NCBI GenBank assembly: GCA_031255815.1
Contig: JAIRRU010000152.1
Coordinates: 1 to 10,009, forward strand
Source: Treponema sp.
Lineage (GTDB): Bacteria > Spirochaetota > Spirochaetia > Treponematales > Breznakiellaceae
Length of the DNA stretch: 10,009 nucleotides
Reading direction: 5' to 3'
Shown: piece after piece, positions 1-5,599 of the stretch
Numbering within the stretch: position 1 is the first letter of the stretch
Layout: each line of letters opens with the position of its first letter
Translations under genes and position numbers: made by a program
The notes under the pieces: generated by a model
The model's database searches: none
Told to the model about the DNA's origin: nothing
What the model saw: the letters and a program-made list of their open reading frames with translations, nothing else

Positions 1-962
1 GCGGTATGAACGGCGATAAAACCCGATTCCCGGCCCATCACCTTTACCAGGCCGATGCCGTTGATGGCGGAACTGGCCTCCATGTGGGCGGCGGCCACCA
101 CTTCCACCGCCTTGTCCACGGCTGTTTCAAAACCGAAAGAGCGCTGTACCAGATTGAGGTCGTTATCCACCGTCTTGGGGATCCCCACCAGGGCAATCTT
201 GAGCCGGCGTTTGTCGATTTCCTCGGCGATATCCAGGCTTCCCCGCTGGGTTCCGTCCCCGCCGATAGTGAAAAGCATATTGAGATTGAGCTGCTCCATG
301 GCGTCAACTATCTGGGTTACTTCCCTGCCGCCGCCCCGGGCGCTTCCCAGGAAGGTGCCCCCCAGCTTGTGGATATCGTCCACAATGTCCGGATCCAGGA
401 TTTTGATACCGTATTTATACTCCGGCAGGAAGCCCTTGTAGCCGTAACGGATACCGGAGATCCGCTTTACCCCGTAACGGTACCAGAGACAGCGGACTAT
501 GGCCCGGATTACGTCGTTAATGCCGGGGCACAGCCCCCCGCAACTGACAATCCCGGCGTGTACGTGGGCGGGCATGAAGTAGATCATCTCCCGGGGGCCG
601 GCACATTCCAGTACCTGGCTCCGTTTAACCGGGTTCTGGACGCCCAGTTTTATATCTGTCCCCAGACGGACAAACTGGCTGTCCGTCACATAGTTGGCCA
701 TAAGATCGCCTTCGGTTGTAGACATGGCAATAGGAGAGTTGATATTCCTCTTGCCCAGTTCCTCGATACTAAAATCGTAGCTATCAGCCATACGGGCCCC
801 CGTTTGGATATTCTTAATGGTATTATAAGCCTTTTCGGGATCTTCATGCAATTGCACCTGAGGATATGCCGCGCCTTGTTCCTGGGGGTTGTCCCCGGAA
901 GGCTGGTCTGATTCCGCGCGAACCTGGCGGATTTTGGGTATGGGAGCCATGATTCGGTTCAT
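1..962 (-). CDS. pfkA: 6-phosphofructokinase, plant/protist-like clade (3' end off window)
   Basis: Phosphorylates fructose 6-phosphate to fructose 1,6-bisphosphate in glycolysis, in the cytoplasm. I translated the minus strand by hand; 320 codons lie in the window and the C-terminus continues beyond base 1. Seen: a ~115-residue N-terminal extension, then AGPRE (121-125), the first glycine loop GGLCPGIND (142-150), GGDGT (234-238), PKTVDND (262-268) and MGRESGFIA (309-317). Order and wording match the long 'plant-type' PFKs (group X) shared by plants, trypanosomatids and spirochaetes. Known from the family: Gly at the position of E. coli G104 (G237 here) goes with ATP use, whereas PPi-dependent enzymes carry Asp; Lys at the E. 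coli G124 position (K263 here) is found in both PPi enzymes and atypical ATP enzymes. I therefore infer an ATP-dependent enzyme. The ATG at 962 is the first after an in-frame TAG; an ATG at 950 is an alternative. Neither has a clear Shine-Dalgarno. Divergent from nfu. Confidence 0.93.
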   Translation of the reverse strand, partial: MNRIMAPIPKIRQVRAESDQPSGDNPQEQGAAYPQVQLHEDPEKAYNTIKNIQTGARMADSYDFSIEELGKRNINSPIAMSTTEGDLMANYVTDSQFVRLGTDIKLGVQNPVKRSQVLECAGPREMIYFMPAHVHAGIVSCGGLCPGINDVIRAIVRCLWYRYGVKRISGIRYGYKGFLPEYKYGIKILDPDIVDDIHKLGGTFLGSARGGGREVTQIVDAMEQLNLNMLFTIGGDGTQRGSLDIAEEIDKRRLKIALVGIPKTVDNDLNLVQRSFGFETAVDKAVEVVAAAHMEASSAINGIGLVKVMGRESGFIAVHT

Positions 963-1218
963 GCTTTTAGCCTAAGCAGGGTACCGGCCGCGTTGTTGTT
1001 ATTTTTGCCGTTTGTTGGTATTATTGATTCAGGAGCCGGGGTTTGTTTCAAAACCGGCAGCGGGGGCTTTGTTCCCGGCGGGGCGGGTTTCCGGAGAAAA
1101 GCGCCGTTTTTTACGGGCTGAGTTCCGCGGCCCGGGCGGTTTTCCCGGGGCAGGAGCCCTTCCGAAAACCGGGTTTTGGGAAAGCCTTCCGCGTTAAAGG
1201 ATTTGCAAGGAGAAAAAT
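963..1218. other. Divergent intergenic region between pfk and nfu
   Basis: This 256-bp spacer must hold the start signals of two divergent genes. The part near pfk (about 990-1035) is AT-rich and T-rich, but I find no well-spaced -35/-10 pair on either strand. The part near nfu is GC-rich. It contains a possible leader hairpin with 7-bp arms, CGGTTTT at 1137-1143 and AAAACCG at 1165-1171, and an inner GGGC-AGGA-GCCC stem. The nfu ribosome binding site AAGGAG lies at 1207-1212, six bases from its ATG. Short open frames here have no recognisable protein content. Confidence 0.5.
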
Positions 1219-1443
1219 ATGTTTGAAGAACAAGTCAGGGTCGCCCTTGATAATGTACGGCCTTCCCTCCAGGCGGACGGCGGGGATGTGGAATTTGTGT
1301 CGCTTGCCGAGGACGGGACTGTCTCGGTTAAACTTACCGGCGCCTGCGGGGGCTGCCCCATGGCCCAGATGACCCTGAAAATGGGTATTGAGAACTACCT
1401 CAAAAAGGAAGTGCCCCAGGTTACCGCGGTCGTTGGGGTCTAA
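1219..1443 (+). CDS. nfu: Nfu/NifU C-terminal-domain Fe-S scaffold protein
   Basis: A 74-residue protein made only of the NifU C-terminal (Nfu) domain. Known role of the family: binds a transient [4Fe-4S] cluster, usually at a dimer interface, and passes it to apo-enzymes in the cytoplasm. Seen: the N-terminal helix region with RPSLQADGGDVEFV (14-27) and the cluster motif CGGCPM with Cys43 and Cys46, followed by the MAQMTLKMGIE helix (48-58). Length is normal for stand-alone Nfu proteins. The start is firm: AAGGAG six bases upstream of ATG. The downstream radical SAM gene overlaps its 3' end in another frame, so the two are very likely one operon. An Fe-S carrier next to an Fe-S enzyme is a sensible pairing, but a dedicated partnership is only inference. 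Confidence 0.93.
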   Translation: MFEEQVRVALDNVRPSLQADGGDVEFVSLAEDGTVSVKLTGACGGCPMAQMTLKMGIENYLKKEVPQVTAVVGV

Positions 1444-3361
1444 TGCCAATTTCCTCCCCGTAAACCGCCGGGATATGGCGGAACGGGGCTGGGAATCCTG
1501 CGATTTTGTCTTTGTTTCAGGCGACGCCTATGTGGATCACCCCTCCTTCGCGGCGGCGCTTATCAGCCGGGTTTTGGAGGCGGCGGGTTACCGGGTAGGT
1601 ATTATCCCCCAGCCCCGCTGGGACGATCCGGCTTCCTACACGGTTCTGGGGAGGCCCCGTTTCGCCTTCCTGGTTGGGGCCGGGAACATGGATTCCATGG
1701 TCGCCAATTATACCGCCGCGAAAAAACCCCGCAAAAACGATGCCTATTCGCCGGGAGGGAGCTCCGGCTTCCGTCCCGACCGGGCGACTCTGCGTTACCT
1801 TGCCGGCCTCCGCGCCGCCTGTAAAAACATACCCGTGATCATCGGCGGCATCGAGGCCAGCCTCCGCCGTTTTGCCCATTACGATTACTGGTCGGATACA
1901 GTCCGCCGATCCATCCTGCTGGATTCCAAGGCGGATATCCTGGTTTACGGCATGGGGGAAAAACCCATCCTGGAGATAGCCCGCCGCCTTGCCGCCGGGG
2001 AGCCCGTCTCCGCTATTACCGGAGTGCGGGGAACCTGCGTCCGCTGCCGCGAGCCTCAGACGGAACCGGGTAAGCGCGGCGCGGCCCTTCCGGGCTCTGT
2101 CCCGCCGGATTCCGCCCTTCCGGATTTCATCCCGCCGGGCGCTGTCCGCCTTCCGGACTACGAGACGGTGCGGGGCGGGGATCCCGCCTCCCTGCGGGCC
2201 TACGCCGAACACTTCATGACGCAGCGTTACAACGCGGATCCGGAAAGCGCCAGGCCCCTGGCGGAAAAAAGCGACGGGGGCCGCTGGGTGCTTCAGAACC
2301 CCCCCGCCTATCCTCCCGGCAGCGCCGAGCTTGACGCCTTCTACGAACTCCCCTTTACCCGGCGGGCCCATCCCCAATACGAGGCCTTGGGAGGGGTTCC
2401 CGCTTTGAAAGAAGTTGCCTTTTCCCTGGTTTCAAGCCGGGGCTGCTTTGGGGGCTGCTCATTCTGCGCCATCAGCTTCCACCAGGGCCGGGCGCCGAGC
2501 CCCCGGAGCGGGGAGAGCCTTGTCCGGGAGGCGAAAACCCTCAGCCGCCTGCCGGGTTTTAAGGGTTATATCCACGACCTGGGGGGGCCTACCGCGAATT
2601 TTTACAGTCCCGCCTGCGAAAAACAGCGGCGGGGCTGTTTCTGCCCCCGCCGGGAATGTCTCTACCCCCGGCCCTGCCCGGAGCTGCGGGCCGATCACGG
2701 CCCCTATCTCAAAATCCTGGCCGCCCTGCGGGATCTTTCCGGGGAGCCGGAAATTCCGGCCGGAAGCCGCCGGGCCGCTCCTTCAAAAAATCCGGGCCTG
2801 TTTAAAAAGATCTTTATCCGCTCCGGCATCCGCTTTGACTTTATCGCCCTGGATAAAAAGAGGGGAAGGGAATTCCTCGAAACCCTCTGCGGGCGCCACG
2901 TAAGCGGCCAGCTCAAAGTCGCCCCGGAACATACCGCTCCCCGCGTGCTCGCCCTGATGGGCAAGGGGGAGGCGGCGGAATACGATCGTTTCCGGAAGGA
3001 TTACGAAGAGACAAACCGGCGGCTGGGGCTTAAGCAGTACCTGATACCCTATTTTATCTCCAGCCATCCCGGTTCCGGCCTGGCGGAGGCGGCGGAACTG
3101 GCCCGCTACCTAAAGAAGACCCGTTTTATCCCCGATCAGGTTCAGGACTTTTACCCCGCTCCGGGAACCCTCTCCACCGTGATGTACCGCACCGGCCTGG
3201 ATCCCCGCACTATGGAGAAGGTCTTTGTGCCCAGAGGGGAGCGGGAAAGACGGCTCCAGCGGGCCCTGCTCCAGTTCAACCGGCCGGAAAACCGCCGCCT
3301 GGTTATCGAGGCCCTGCGGGAAGCGGGCCGGGAGGAGCTTATACCGGAGCTCCTGCGCTGA
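1433..3361 (+). CDS. ygiQ: YgiQ-family radical SAM protein (UPF0313)
   Basis: About 642 residues, closely resembling E. coli YgiQ along its length. Family members are radical SAM enzymes with no established substrate. Seen, numbering from the TTG at 1433: FLPVNRRDM (7-15), GDAYVDHPSF (30-39), GGIEASLRR (138-146), the radical SAM CxxxCxxC as CFGGCSFC with Cys338, Cys342 and Cys345, a family-typical Cys-rich stretch after DLGGPTANFY, and APEHT (497-501). The Lys/Arg-rich tail of E. coli YgiQ is missing. Start choice: the block FLPVNRRDM aligns with FLPMSREEM of E. coli, so ATG 1475 is too late; TTG 1433 gives an N-terminus of the expected length and overlaps nfu by 11 bases. ATG 1388 is possible but adds 15 residues unlike the family. 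No clear Shine-Dalgarno precedes TTG, fitting translational coupling. A variable insert near residues 195-245 holds a 10-residue repeat. Confidence 0.93.
   Translation: MGSNANFLPVNRRDMAERGWESCDFVFVSGDAYVDHPSFAAALISRVLEAAGYRVGIIPQPRWDDPASYTVLGRPRFAFLVGAGNMDSMVANYTAAKKPRKNDAYSPGGSSGFRPDRATLRYLAGLRAACKNIPVIIGGIEASLRRFAHYDYWSDTVRRSILLDSKADILVYGMGEKPILEIARRLAAGEPVSAITGVRGTCVRCREPQTEPGKRGAALPGSVPPDSALPDFIPPGAVRLPDYETVRGGDPASLRAYAEHFMTQRYNADPESARPLAEKSDGGRWVLQNPPAYPPGSAELDAFYELPFTRRAHPQYEALGGVPALKEVAFSLVSSRGCFGGCSFCAISFHQGRAPSPRSGESLVREAKTLSRLPGFKGYIHDLGGPTANFYSPACEKQRRGCFCPRRECLYPRPCPELRADHGPYLKILAALRDLSGEPEIPAGSRRAAPSKNPGLFKKIFIRSGIRFDFIALDKKRGREFLETLCGRHVSGQLKVAPEHTAPRVLALMGKGEAAEYDRFRKDYEETNRRLGLKQYLIPYFISSHPGSGLAEAAELARYLKKTRFIPDQVQDFYPAPGTLSTVMYRTGLDPRTMEKVFVPRGERERRLQRALLQFNRPENRRLVIEALREAGREELIPELLR
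2084..2158 (+). repeat. In-frame 30-bp tandem repeat inside ygiQ
   Basis: Two adjacent 30-base units (2084-2113 and 2114-2143) both begin GCCCTTCCGG and share CCCGCCGG in their second half; a partial third unit follows with CTTCCGGA. They encode the degenerate decapeptides ALPGSVPPDS and ALPDFIPPGA, then VRLPDYE. The repeat lies in the linker between the N-terminal region and the radical SAM core, where YgiQ homologues vary in length. It looks like a Pro-rich flexible linker expanded by unit duplication. Read directly from sequence; the structural role is inferred. Confidence 0.7.
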
Positions 3362-3452
3362 TCCGCGAAACCCCCTCCCGGAGACCCGTCCGCCGCGGGC
3401 CGGTTCCGCCCTCCCCGTCCAAAAAAGATATATTTCTAACGTAACTTTTTTC

Positions 3453-3480
3453 TTGACTATTTTGGTAAAAATTGTATTTT
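3453..3480 (+). promoter_or_regulatory. Sigma70-like promoter for the deoR-family gene
   Basis: TTGACT (3453-3458) and TATTTT (3475-3480) are separated by 16 bases inside an AT-rich island (about 3421-3530) that contrasts with the GC-rich surroundings. The -35 matches consensus at five of six positions. Transcription would begin near 3487-3490 and leave a leader of roughly 135 bases containing a direct repeat and a palindrome. It is the best promoter match in the window. Confidence 0.55.
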
Positions 3481-3495
3481 ATAAATAAGGGTACA

Positions 3496-3524
3496 TTAAA
3501 AAATAGCTGATTGTTAAAAATAGC
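3496..3524 (+). repeat. Direct repeat TTAAAAA(A)TAGC in the deoR leader
   Basis: TTAAAAAATAGC (3496-3507) and TTAAAAATAGC (3514-3524) are near-identical direct repeats with starts 18 bases apart, just downstream of the predicted transcription start. DeoR-type repressors often bind repeated short sites near their own promoter, so an autoregulatory operator is a reasonable guess. The spacing is not an exact number of helical turns, and the runs of A could be coincidental. Confidence 0.4.
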
Positions 3525-3541
3525 AACAACAGCCAAGAGAA

Positions 3542-3562
3542 ATTGCCGCTGTCAGCGGCAAT
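3542..3562. promoter_or_regulatory. Perfect 21-bp palindrome in the deoR leader
   Basis: ATTGCCGCTG (3542-3551) and CAGCGGCAAT (3553-3562) are perfect complements around a single T. The arms sit about 60 bases before the ATG. With a one-base centre the site suits a dimeric DNA-binding protein better than a terminator, and no T-run follows. It could be the operator for the DeoR-family protein or for another repressor. The role is inferred; the symmetry is seen directly. Confidence 0.5.
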
Positions 3563-3623
3563 GACACTGTTCCCACCGGTTAGCGCTACAACCACAATTA
3601 CTATCTCAATGAGAGGGAGACAC

Positions 3624-4385
3624 ATGACGAATCGGCACTACAAAATTCTTGAGGAACTGACCAAAAATCAGAAGATGGAAGTGTCCGCTCTTGCGGAAAT
3701 GCTTGAGGTGTCCCAGGTAACGATCCGCAAGGATCTGGATCTTCTGGAAGATCAGGGGCTCCTCTACCGTATGCACGGCTACGCCTGTATTGACCGGAGC
3801 GACGACGAGAGTAAATGCCTGGCGTTCAATTACGATCTTAAAAAACGGATCGCCCGTCTCGCTGCGGAAACGGTGAAAGACAGGGAAACAGTTATGCTTG
3901 AATCCGGCGCCCTCTGCGCCCTGCTGGCGGAAGAATTGGTAAACTCCAAGAAAGATATTACCATCGTTACTAACTCGGTGTTTATCGCGAACCACATCCG
4001 CCATATATCAAACGGAAAGATCATCCTGTTGGGCGGCTACTTCCTGAAAGACGCCCAGGTGAACGTGGGGCTTATGACCAGCAAGTGCGGGGAGAATTTC
4101 TTTCCCGATAAATTGTTCATCCAGGTCGACGGTTTTTCCGAAAACCACGGCTTTACCGGAAGGGATCATCTGCGGGTAGAAACTGTCGTTAACCTTTCCG
4201 GGCAGGTTAAAAACGTCATTGTCCTGACAGAGTCGGAGAAGTTCAACAGGCCCGGCATGGTAAGTTTGATGCGCACCGAGGAGGTGAATTCGGTTTATAC
4301 CGACGACGGCATACCCCAGGGGGTAGAGAGCTTTCTCAGGCAGCGGGATGTGCGCATAAAGAAGGTGCCCCGCTGCGCGGCGTAA
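3624..4385 (+). CDS. DeoR-family transcriptional regulator
   Basis: A 253-residue, probably sugar-phosphate-responsive regulator. Seen: an N-terminal DeoR winged helix-turn-helix (about residues 4-56) with the signature QVTIRKDLDLLE (31-42), then a DeoRC sensor domain (about 75-235) with TNS (116-118) and LLGG (136-139). The sensor departs from the usual family wording: ESG (93-95) stands where D-G/S-G is common, and LTESEKF (201-207) where aDssKf is common. These positions lie in the ligand-binding fold, so the effector may differ from the usual sugar phosphates (inference). The ATG at 3624 follows GAGAGGGAG with good spacing; reading from TTG 3543 would translate the palindrome and is unlikely. 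No target operon lies beside it: ygiQ is upstream on the same strand and the next gene is convergent. The stop codon lies within the left end of a palindromic element. Confidence 0.9.
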   Translation: MTNRHYKILEELTKNQKMEVSALAEMLEVSQVTIRKDLDLLEDQGLLYRMHGYACIDRSDDESKCLAFNYDLKKRIARLAAETVKDRETVMLESGALCALLAEELVNSKKDITIVTNSVFIANHIRHISNGKIILLGGYFLKDAQVNVGLMTSKCGENFFPDKLFIQVDGFSENHGFTGRDHLRVETVVNLSGQVKNVIVLTESEKFNRPGMVSLMRTEEVNSVYTDDGIPQGVESFLRQRDVRIKKVPRCAA

Positions 4386-4393
4386 TTAGTGTC

Positions 4394-4422
4394 TGTCCGC
4401 AAAGTCGGTTACTTTGCGGACA
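4394..4422. repeat. Hairpin 1 of the palindromic element
   Basis: TGTCCGCAAAGT (4394-4405) pairs perfectly with ACTTTGCGGACA (4411-4422) across a five-base loop CGGTT. The stem starts with the TGTCC that also begins hairpin 3, so both hairpins share a GTCTGTCC lead-in with different following bases. It lies nine bases after the deoR stop and could help end that transcript, although no T-run follows. Confidence 0.75.
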
Positions 4423-4428
4423 AACCTT

Positions 4429-4459
4429 GCATTTTCTCGCCTGAAGGCTGCGAAAATGC
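4429..4459. repeat. Hairpin 2 of the palindromic element
   Basis: GCATTTTC (4429-4436) pairs with GAAAATGC (4452-4459). An inner GCCT/AGGC stem is set off by a small asymmetric internal loop. TTTTT (4461-4465) follows the right arm almost directly, so on the plus strand this could work as an intrinsic terminator for deoR. Confidence 0.6.
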
Positions 4460-4471
4460 GTTTTTCAAGGA

Positions 4472-4507
4472 AGTCTGTCCATAATGTGTCTACATTATGG
4501 ACAGACT
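4472..4507. repeat. Hairpin 3 of the palindromic element, 16-bp perfect stem
   Basis: AGTCTGTCCATAATGT (4472-4487) pairs perfectly with ACATTATGGACAGACT (4492-4507) around the tetraloop GTCT. This is the longest perfect inverted repeat noticed in the window. Its right arm contains the inverted GTCTGTCC that matches the left end of the whole element, so the right end of the element can pair either locally or with the far left end. Confidence 0.8.
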
Positions 4508-4517
4508 CTAATTAGGA

Positions 4518-4540
4518 CGCTCCCGCGGAACGGGGAGGCG
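4518..4540. terminator. Possible GC-rich terminator stem beside the MBL gene
   Basis: CGCTCCCG (4518-4525) and CGGGGAGGCG (4531-4540) can pair with small bulges around CGGAA, immediately after the MBL stop codon on the minus strand. There is no proper T-run on either side, so this is at best a weak terminator or helped by the neighbouring hairpins. Confidence 0.3.
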
Positions 4541-5458
4541 CTACGCTTTCAGCAGGAGCCCTTCCCGGGCCATGAGCAGTTCCAGGCTGGTCTTGCCGGC
4601 AAGCCCGGCCTGGTACTTCTTTTCCCGGGCGGCAAGCCGGGTATCCGTCCGGTTGGGATCGTGGTGGAAACAGACGAGCTTTTTCACCCCCGCTTTAAGG
4701 GCGCTGTCTATGGCGGATTCGTAGGAACTGTGCCCCCAGCCGAGATGATCGGCGTATTCCCTGGCGGTGTACTGGGTATCGTAGAAGAGCAGATCCGCGT
4801 TCCGGATAAAGTTAAGGATACTGTCGTTTTCCTCCCGGGCGGCCAGCTCCCCCTCGCGGGCGGCGTCCTCGTTGTAATCCGGGTCACGGGGATCCGTAGG
4901 AAAGATGTTGCGGAAGGGTTCCGTATCGTAGGCGGTAACAATGGATTTACCCTGGTACTCGAAACGGTAGCCCAGGCAGAGCAGGGGGTGGTTCAGGTAC
5001 TTCGTCGTTACCCTGAGGCCGCCGCCCAAATTGAGGACGGTCTGTTTGAGCCCGATGTACTTGATACGGGCGGAAAGCTCGCTCAGCCGGACCGGCCAGT
5101 AGCGAAAGGAAAGCTGGTTCCCGATTACCGATTCCAGGCTGTCTTCGTCTTTAAAGGAGGCGGGGCTGTAGATCTGCAGCTTCGTGGCGGGCGCGAAGAG
5201 CGGGCTGAACATGGGAAGGCCCATGATGTGATCCCAATGGGTATGGCTGACAAAAATATCAGCCCTGACGGGCCCCTTCTTGAAATCGCGGGCCATAAGC
5301 CGATCCCCCAGGGGTTTTATCCCGGTACCCAGATCCACGATTACAAGCCGATCATCCGCACGGATCTCAAGACAGGAAGTATTGCCGCCGAAAACAACAG
5401 TATCGGGCCCCGGACAGGGCATTGATCCCCGGGCGCCCCAGATGCGGACAGAAAACAT
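4541..5458 (-). CDS. Metallo-beta-lactamase-fold hydrolase
   Basis: A 305-residue cytoplasmic MBL-fold protein with no signal peptide. Seen: an N-terminal GARGSMP (8-14) and GGNTSC (24-29) like those of RNase Z/PhnP/phosphodiesterase-type members; the metal motif HTHWDH with His72, His74, Asp76 and His77; further likely ligands His157 and Asp178; and, near the end, GHSSYESA (242-249) and FHHDPNRTD (264-272). The latter pair, roughly 'gH.s..eA..lA..AgvkrLvlfHhdP..sD', marks a subfamily common in bacteria and sometimes fused to signalling domains. Known MBL activities range from nucleic acid to cyclic nucleotide phosphoester hydrolysis; which applies cannot be told from sequence. The start is supported by AAGGTGG six bases from ATG. 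An AT-rich stretch about 55-90 bases upstream could hold its own promoter. Convergent with deoR; the gene upstream on the same strand ends 141 bases away. Confidence 0.88.
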   Translation of the reverse strand: MFSVRIWGARGSMPCPGPDTVVFGGNTSCLEIRADDRLVIVDLGTGIKPLGDRLMARDFKKGPVRADIFVSHTHWDHIMGLPMFSPLFAPATKLQIYSPASFKDEDSLESVIGNQLSFRYWPVRLSELSARIKYIGLKQTVLNLGGGLRVTTKYLNHPLLCLGYRFEYQGKSIVTAYDTEPFRNIFPTDPRDPDYNEDAAREGELAAREENDSILNFIRNADLLFYDTQYTAREYADHLGWGHSSYESAIDSALKAGVKKLVCFHHDPNRTDTRLAAREKKYQAGLAGKTSLELLMAREGLLLKA

Positions 5459-5599
5459 GACAATCCACCTTACAGCCCGTTTAAAAACCAGCCGGATTTT
5501 GGAACGGGTCCGGTTTTATAAAATAATATCCCAGGTTCCTGATAAAAACACTGTTTTGTAAAATCTTCGCTAAAACCGCCGGCCCGCAAAAGCCCCGCC

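Larger units (their letters stand above)
4383..4515. mobile_element. Palindromic MITE/BIME-like element with matching ends
   Basis: About 133 bp, non-coding, with terminal inverted repeats TAATTAGTGTCTGTCC (4383-4398) and, inverted at 4499-4514, TAATTAGAGTCTGTCC: 15 of 16 positions match. TAATTAG also appears as a direct repeat at both ends (4383-4389 and 4509-4515), so it could be a 7-bp target duplication or, since TAATTA is self-complementary, simply part of the ends. The inside is three hairpins in a row. It sits exactly between the convergent deoR and MBL genes, and its left end supplies the deoR stop codon. No transposase is encoded. It resembles miniature or palindromic intergenic elements mobilised in trans; family assignment needs other genomic copies. 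Confidence 0.6.

Noticed and set aside
6..911. Long plus-strand open frame of about 300 codons
   Set aside because: It is antisense to phosphofructokinase; the minus strand carries all the family motifs and the plus-strand protein has none.
1012..1372. Overlapping plus-strand frames ahead of and across nfu
   Set aside because: Low-complexity Arg/Gly/Pro-rich translation with no family resemblance; they run out of frame through the well-supported nfu gene.
3543..3623. Extension of the DeoR-family protein to TTG 3543
   Set aside because: The extra 27 residues would be encoded by the leader palindrome; ATG 3624 has GAGGGAG upstream and matches the usual DeoR N-terminus.
4484..5425. Plus-strand open frame of about 313 codons
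   Set aside because: Antisense to the MBL hydrolase, which has intact metal ligands and a good ribosome binding site; the frame begins inside the palindromic element.
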